From Fasciolopsis buskii (lineage: Eukaryota; Platyhelminthes; Trematoda; Plagiorchiida; Fasciolidae): DNA of 64,000 bases. The DNA lies in NCBI GenBank assembly GCA_008360955.1, contig LUCM01004223.1:26150-90149 (forward strand), in the 5' to 3' direction. Below the pieces are notes generated by a model, which saw only the letters and a program-made list of their open reading frames with translations, was not told where the DNA came from and ran no database searches. Below are positions 61,111 through 64,000 of this stretch, one piece after another. Each line of letters opens with the position of its first letter. Position 1 is the stretch's first letter. A program made the position numbers and the translations under genes.

Positions 61111-63295
61111 GTTTATCTTCGTTTTTGCGAATTTTATTCATCTGATTCGTATGCTTTCCTTTTGATCGAGGTCAAACTGTTAAATGTTTTCGTGTGCATT
61201 GGTAATTGCTTTTGTTTATTTTAGGGACGGTTCTGTATTCCATTATGACGTATTGACTGTTCAAGGCGACTGAAGTGATATCAGCCCAGAGTGTTTTGAT
61301 TCACTCCATATAGTATTCATACATTACCGCTAATTTTATAAGGTTTTGGTAGGTTTTGCGTCGTGCATAGCAATCGTAGTTTGGTGGCATGGTCCGACTA
61401 ATAGAATATATGGTATCTTTTTTGATCTTCCATTAAGGTGTTAAACATGAAATATCTGTTCATTTAGTCGGATTCAGTTGTGCAGCAGTAATCAACCTCA
61501 ATTGTACGGTCGGTTGTATTGTTTTTGGCTCTTATTCCTCAAACTATTTTGCATAAGATTCACTAGTAAACAGGGGTAGACATTGAACAAGAATGAGAAA
61601 GACAGAAAGTCAGAAAGAGCAATTCAGACCGGTCACACACGCCCAAATTGGTGGAAACAATTTTTCATCCGATTTGTCTCTCATTAGCATACTGGCCTTT
61701 AAAACAGACGCACCAACCCTAATTTTATCATTTCTCCCATTCGCCGCAATCATACTGTCGTGTTCCGCTTTATGCTAAACAGGCTCCATAACTCACTGCA
61801 CTCCTAGTCTTGATGATCATGCTCATCTGTGCATGAAGGGTACTTCAGTTTAGGCCCAGCTTGCTTTGCGCTCCCCGAAAAATGGCCTGAGATGAATGGC
61901 AAGGGCACAGAAACGAATCTGTTTCAACCAACCCACCCAAATAGCAAACTACCTCTCTCCCAATGCGCCTGACGACCAGGTCGACAAGCTGTCAGAACTG
62001 CGGCAATCCGCCTATCCCCCGGCTTCTCTGGCTCTCCAGTGTTTCTTTTCAATTCATCGCTTCAAATTTTGTGCATTTGTTAAACCGTTCTGGTTGAATT
62101 AGATTTACTTGACACTCTTAGCTAGCCACTTGGGACAACCTGGGTTGGATTGATGCCCCTAGATCGCCTTGTCGCATCCATCTGCTTGACATGGTCATTT
62201 TTTGTCGAAAGCCTCTTTGGACTTTTTCTCACGGTTGATAATCTGAGGACACTTGAATCAAGTAATTTTTTAACAACCAAACAGGTTCGATAGACGCGTT
62301 TGCCAAATAAATTTAATTTGGCAATTCATTTGGCACACCACGTTCAAGCAACGGAATATGTGTACGTGAATTCAGTAGAAAGCATCCAGGTCTACTACGT
62401 TACTTGCAAGACTGACAGGCAAGACAAATCTTGCCTCATATAGCAAATCACTCTATCTGTTCCCATTCAGCCATTATCACTGCTTGGTGACAGTTTTTAA
62501 AAACGTCACAAAATTTAGTTGGAACACATCCATCACATTTTCCGATTCGAATTATACGTGAATTTCTAAAGATAAACTGATTTAACCTAATTTTGTTGTC
62601 GCCATATTAAACCTGTACTGAATCTAATAATGTTTCTTGTAAAGCCTAAAGTGCTAGAATAAGGTGTTTCGCATTCGCAAACTTTGCGCTGAGCAGAAGA
62701 CAAAGTGTATCAATTATTCGATACAACTTTAACCCTTTCGGTCCCCGTGAAGTGGCGACAATGTCGATACTTGGAGCTAGATGGCATTGCATCTGTTGTT
62801 AGCAAACGATCGGTAACACCATTTTTTGATTTGTTCTATCAGCTCCAGTCCCTAGATCTTATTGATAAGATAAGATTTTTGAACACTCGCCATAAGAAAA
62901 TGCATGAAACTGACCTGTCTAAGTGGCTTTGAATGCAACGAGCAACTTTTCATCAAATCTGTCCAATTCCTTTAAACTGAAGATTAAACAAGCTCAGTGA
63001 CACTCACTCTAGCACACACAATACTTCCATAGAAAAATATCAGCTGGTTCGTGCATGAAAAATTTATTTTGTTTGGTGAGTAGCTCGTTATCTTATGTGA
63101 ATGGTTGGTCGCCCAAAGAAAACCCTAAACCTACCGCGTTTTTCTACATTTGCTATCGAAGATGACTTCTCACAAATTTCCATTGATTCTCTGTTTACGT
63201 GATGTATTGTTCTTTTTCATCTTTTGATTTTTTAATGAAAGTTTAATGTAAGTCATTCTCAAGAAGAGGTCACAGCTAACAAAGTGCTGTTAAGT
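61111..63295. other. Gene-free DNA with a GC-richer patch
   Basis: A compositionally distinct, GC-richer patch lies at about 61780-62060. Its short open frame (61896-62102, plus) is not assignable. The remainder is AT-rich with no recognisable feature. A 75-codon plus-strand frame at 62705-62932 has no motif. Confidence 0.5.
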
Positions 63296-63300
63296 AGGGA

Positions 63301-63380
63301 ACTTGACCTGCGGGAAAAGGGTACGAACTCGCTACCTTCAATTGGAAATGCTGTTCTGTTAACCACCTGACCACTGACTC
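63301..63380 (-). mobile_element. tRNA-derived SINE head, boxes A and B recognisable
   Basis: On the minus strand TGGTCAGGTGGTTAACAG (63356-63373) is close to the box A region of a tRNA. GAGTTCGTACCC (63319-63330) is a slightly degraded box B. Between them AGCATTTCCAATTGAAGGTA stands where anticodon and variable arms would be. The stems do not pair well enough for a functional tRNA. No hammerhead motif follows. Confidence 0.6.
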
Positions 63381-64000
63381 TGAGTAATACTTACTTGGTA
63401 AACCCGCGAAATGTGGCCCACTCCTATGGGTATAATTCTGCATGTTTTTCTCATTTATATCCGCACACAGGATTGAGCATTCTTAACTCCTTTCGTGAAC
63501 TCCTGTGTGTACTAACAAGATGCGAAATAGGTAAGGTCAGTTTTTTATTCTATCAGCTGCAAGTTGGCTCTGCAAACTGGTTCGTCTATCTGTCCAAGAA
63601 TAGCCGATGCACCGACGCTCCCAGGCGTCTGATAACCCTTCATGTCAATATATGGCTCTAATTCGACTGAACCGTTGTTTTTCTGCCAGTACAAGACATG
63701 GCAAACGTTTGATATGCAATAAAGTTTGCATGTTTGATATTTTGTGTTTAGAAATGAAAACAAAATTAGTGAGTTCTTTTGAAGACCAGTTTGTGAATCA
63801 TAGCGCAAATAAAAGTGCAACGAATCATACATATTACATGATCAGACTAAGTAGAAAACATTGGTACAATGCTTTTACTCACCTTTGACAACAAAGTCTG
63901 CCTGGCATGACGTATCGTGTCGGAGATGCAATCATATTCACCATTAGATCAGATGCACATACAACTTATTCCTGCTAGGTTGAATAAAAAATGCTTGTCT
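63381..64000. other. Gene-free DNA at the window end
   Basis: Overlapping frames of 88-95 codons on both strands (63395-63888) carry no motif. I see nothing that supports a gene, and the region may continue into something outside the window. Confidence 0.5.

Overview
The window is 64 kb of AT-rich eukaryotic DNA with no complete protein-coding gene that I can recognise on either strand. The longest stop-free stretches are about 130-150 codons. That is close to what chance gives for this composition and length (a rough estimate of mine, assuming about 38% GC). None of them shows a family motif, and they overlap on both strands. The sequence reads as intergenic or intronic DNA made largely of old repeats.

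The best clue to the host is a tRNA-derived SINE carrying a type I hammerhead ribozyme (48.3-48.9 kb), a combination known from the Sm-alpha family of schistosomes and their relatives. Two Penelope-like element (PLE) relics and several other tRNA-derived SINE heads fit the same picture. A digenean flatworm, perhaps schistosome-like, is the most economical reading, but it is an inference from repeats only.

Layout: 1-21.5 kb holds microsatellites, small hairpins and two tRNA-like SINE heads (about 5.2 and 14.2 kb). At 21,560-22,138 two 289-bp copies are joined by a single N, which looks like an unmerged contig overlap. 22.1-31 kb is featureless apart from one weak tRNA-like patch. 31,015-32,330 (minus) is a decayed PLE with reverse-transcriptase motifs and GIY-YIG remnants in the expected order. 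39,835-41,258 is a second PLE, truncated inside the reverse transcriptase and bounded by about 200-bp inverted arms that remain nearly identical while its reading frame is broken. 45.2-45.7 kb has a weak candidate for a MULE-type transposase SWIM finger. 48,300-48,877 is an inverted pair of hammerhead SINE copies flanked as one unit by a perfect 12-bp target-site duplication. 53,009-53,232 is a short foldback. 59,212-61,110 is a 1.9-kb foldback whose inner 211-bp arms are about 95% identical. More tRNA-like heads lie at about 56.6, 59.1 and 63.3 kb.

No genes here work together in a pathway. The biology is that of retroelements: PLEs would supply reverse transcriptase and GIY-YIG endonuclease, and hammerhead SINEs are non-autonomous passengers. 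Inverted duplication is a recurring theme (four certain cases, one weaker). The most notable objects are the hammerhead foldback with its shared target-site duplication and the foldbacks whose arms are far better preserved than what lies beside them.
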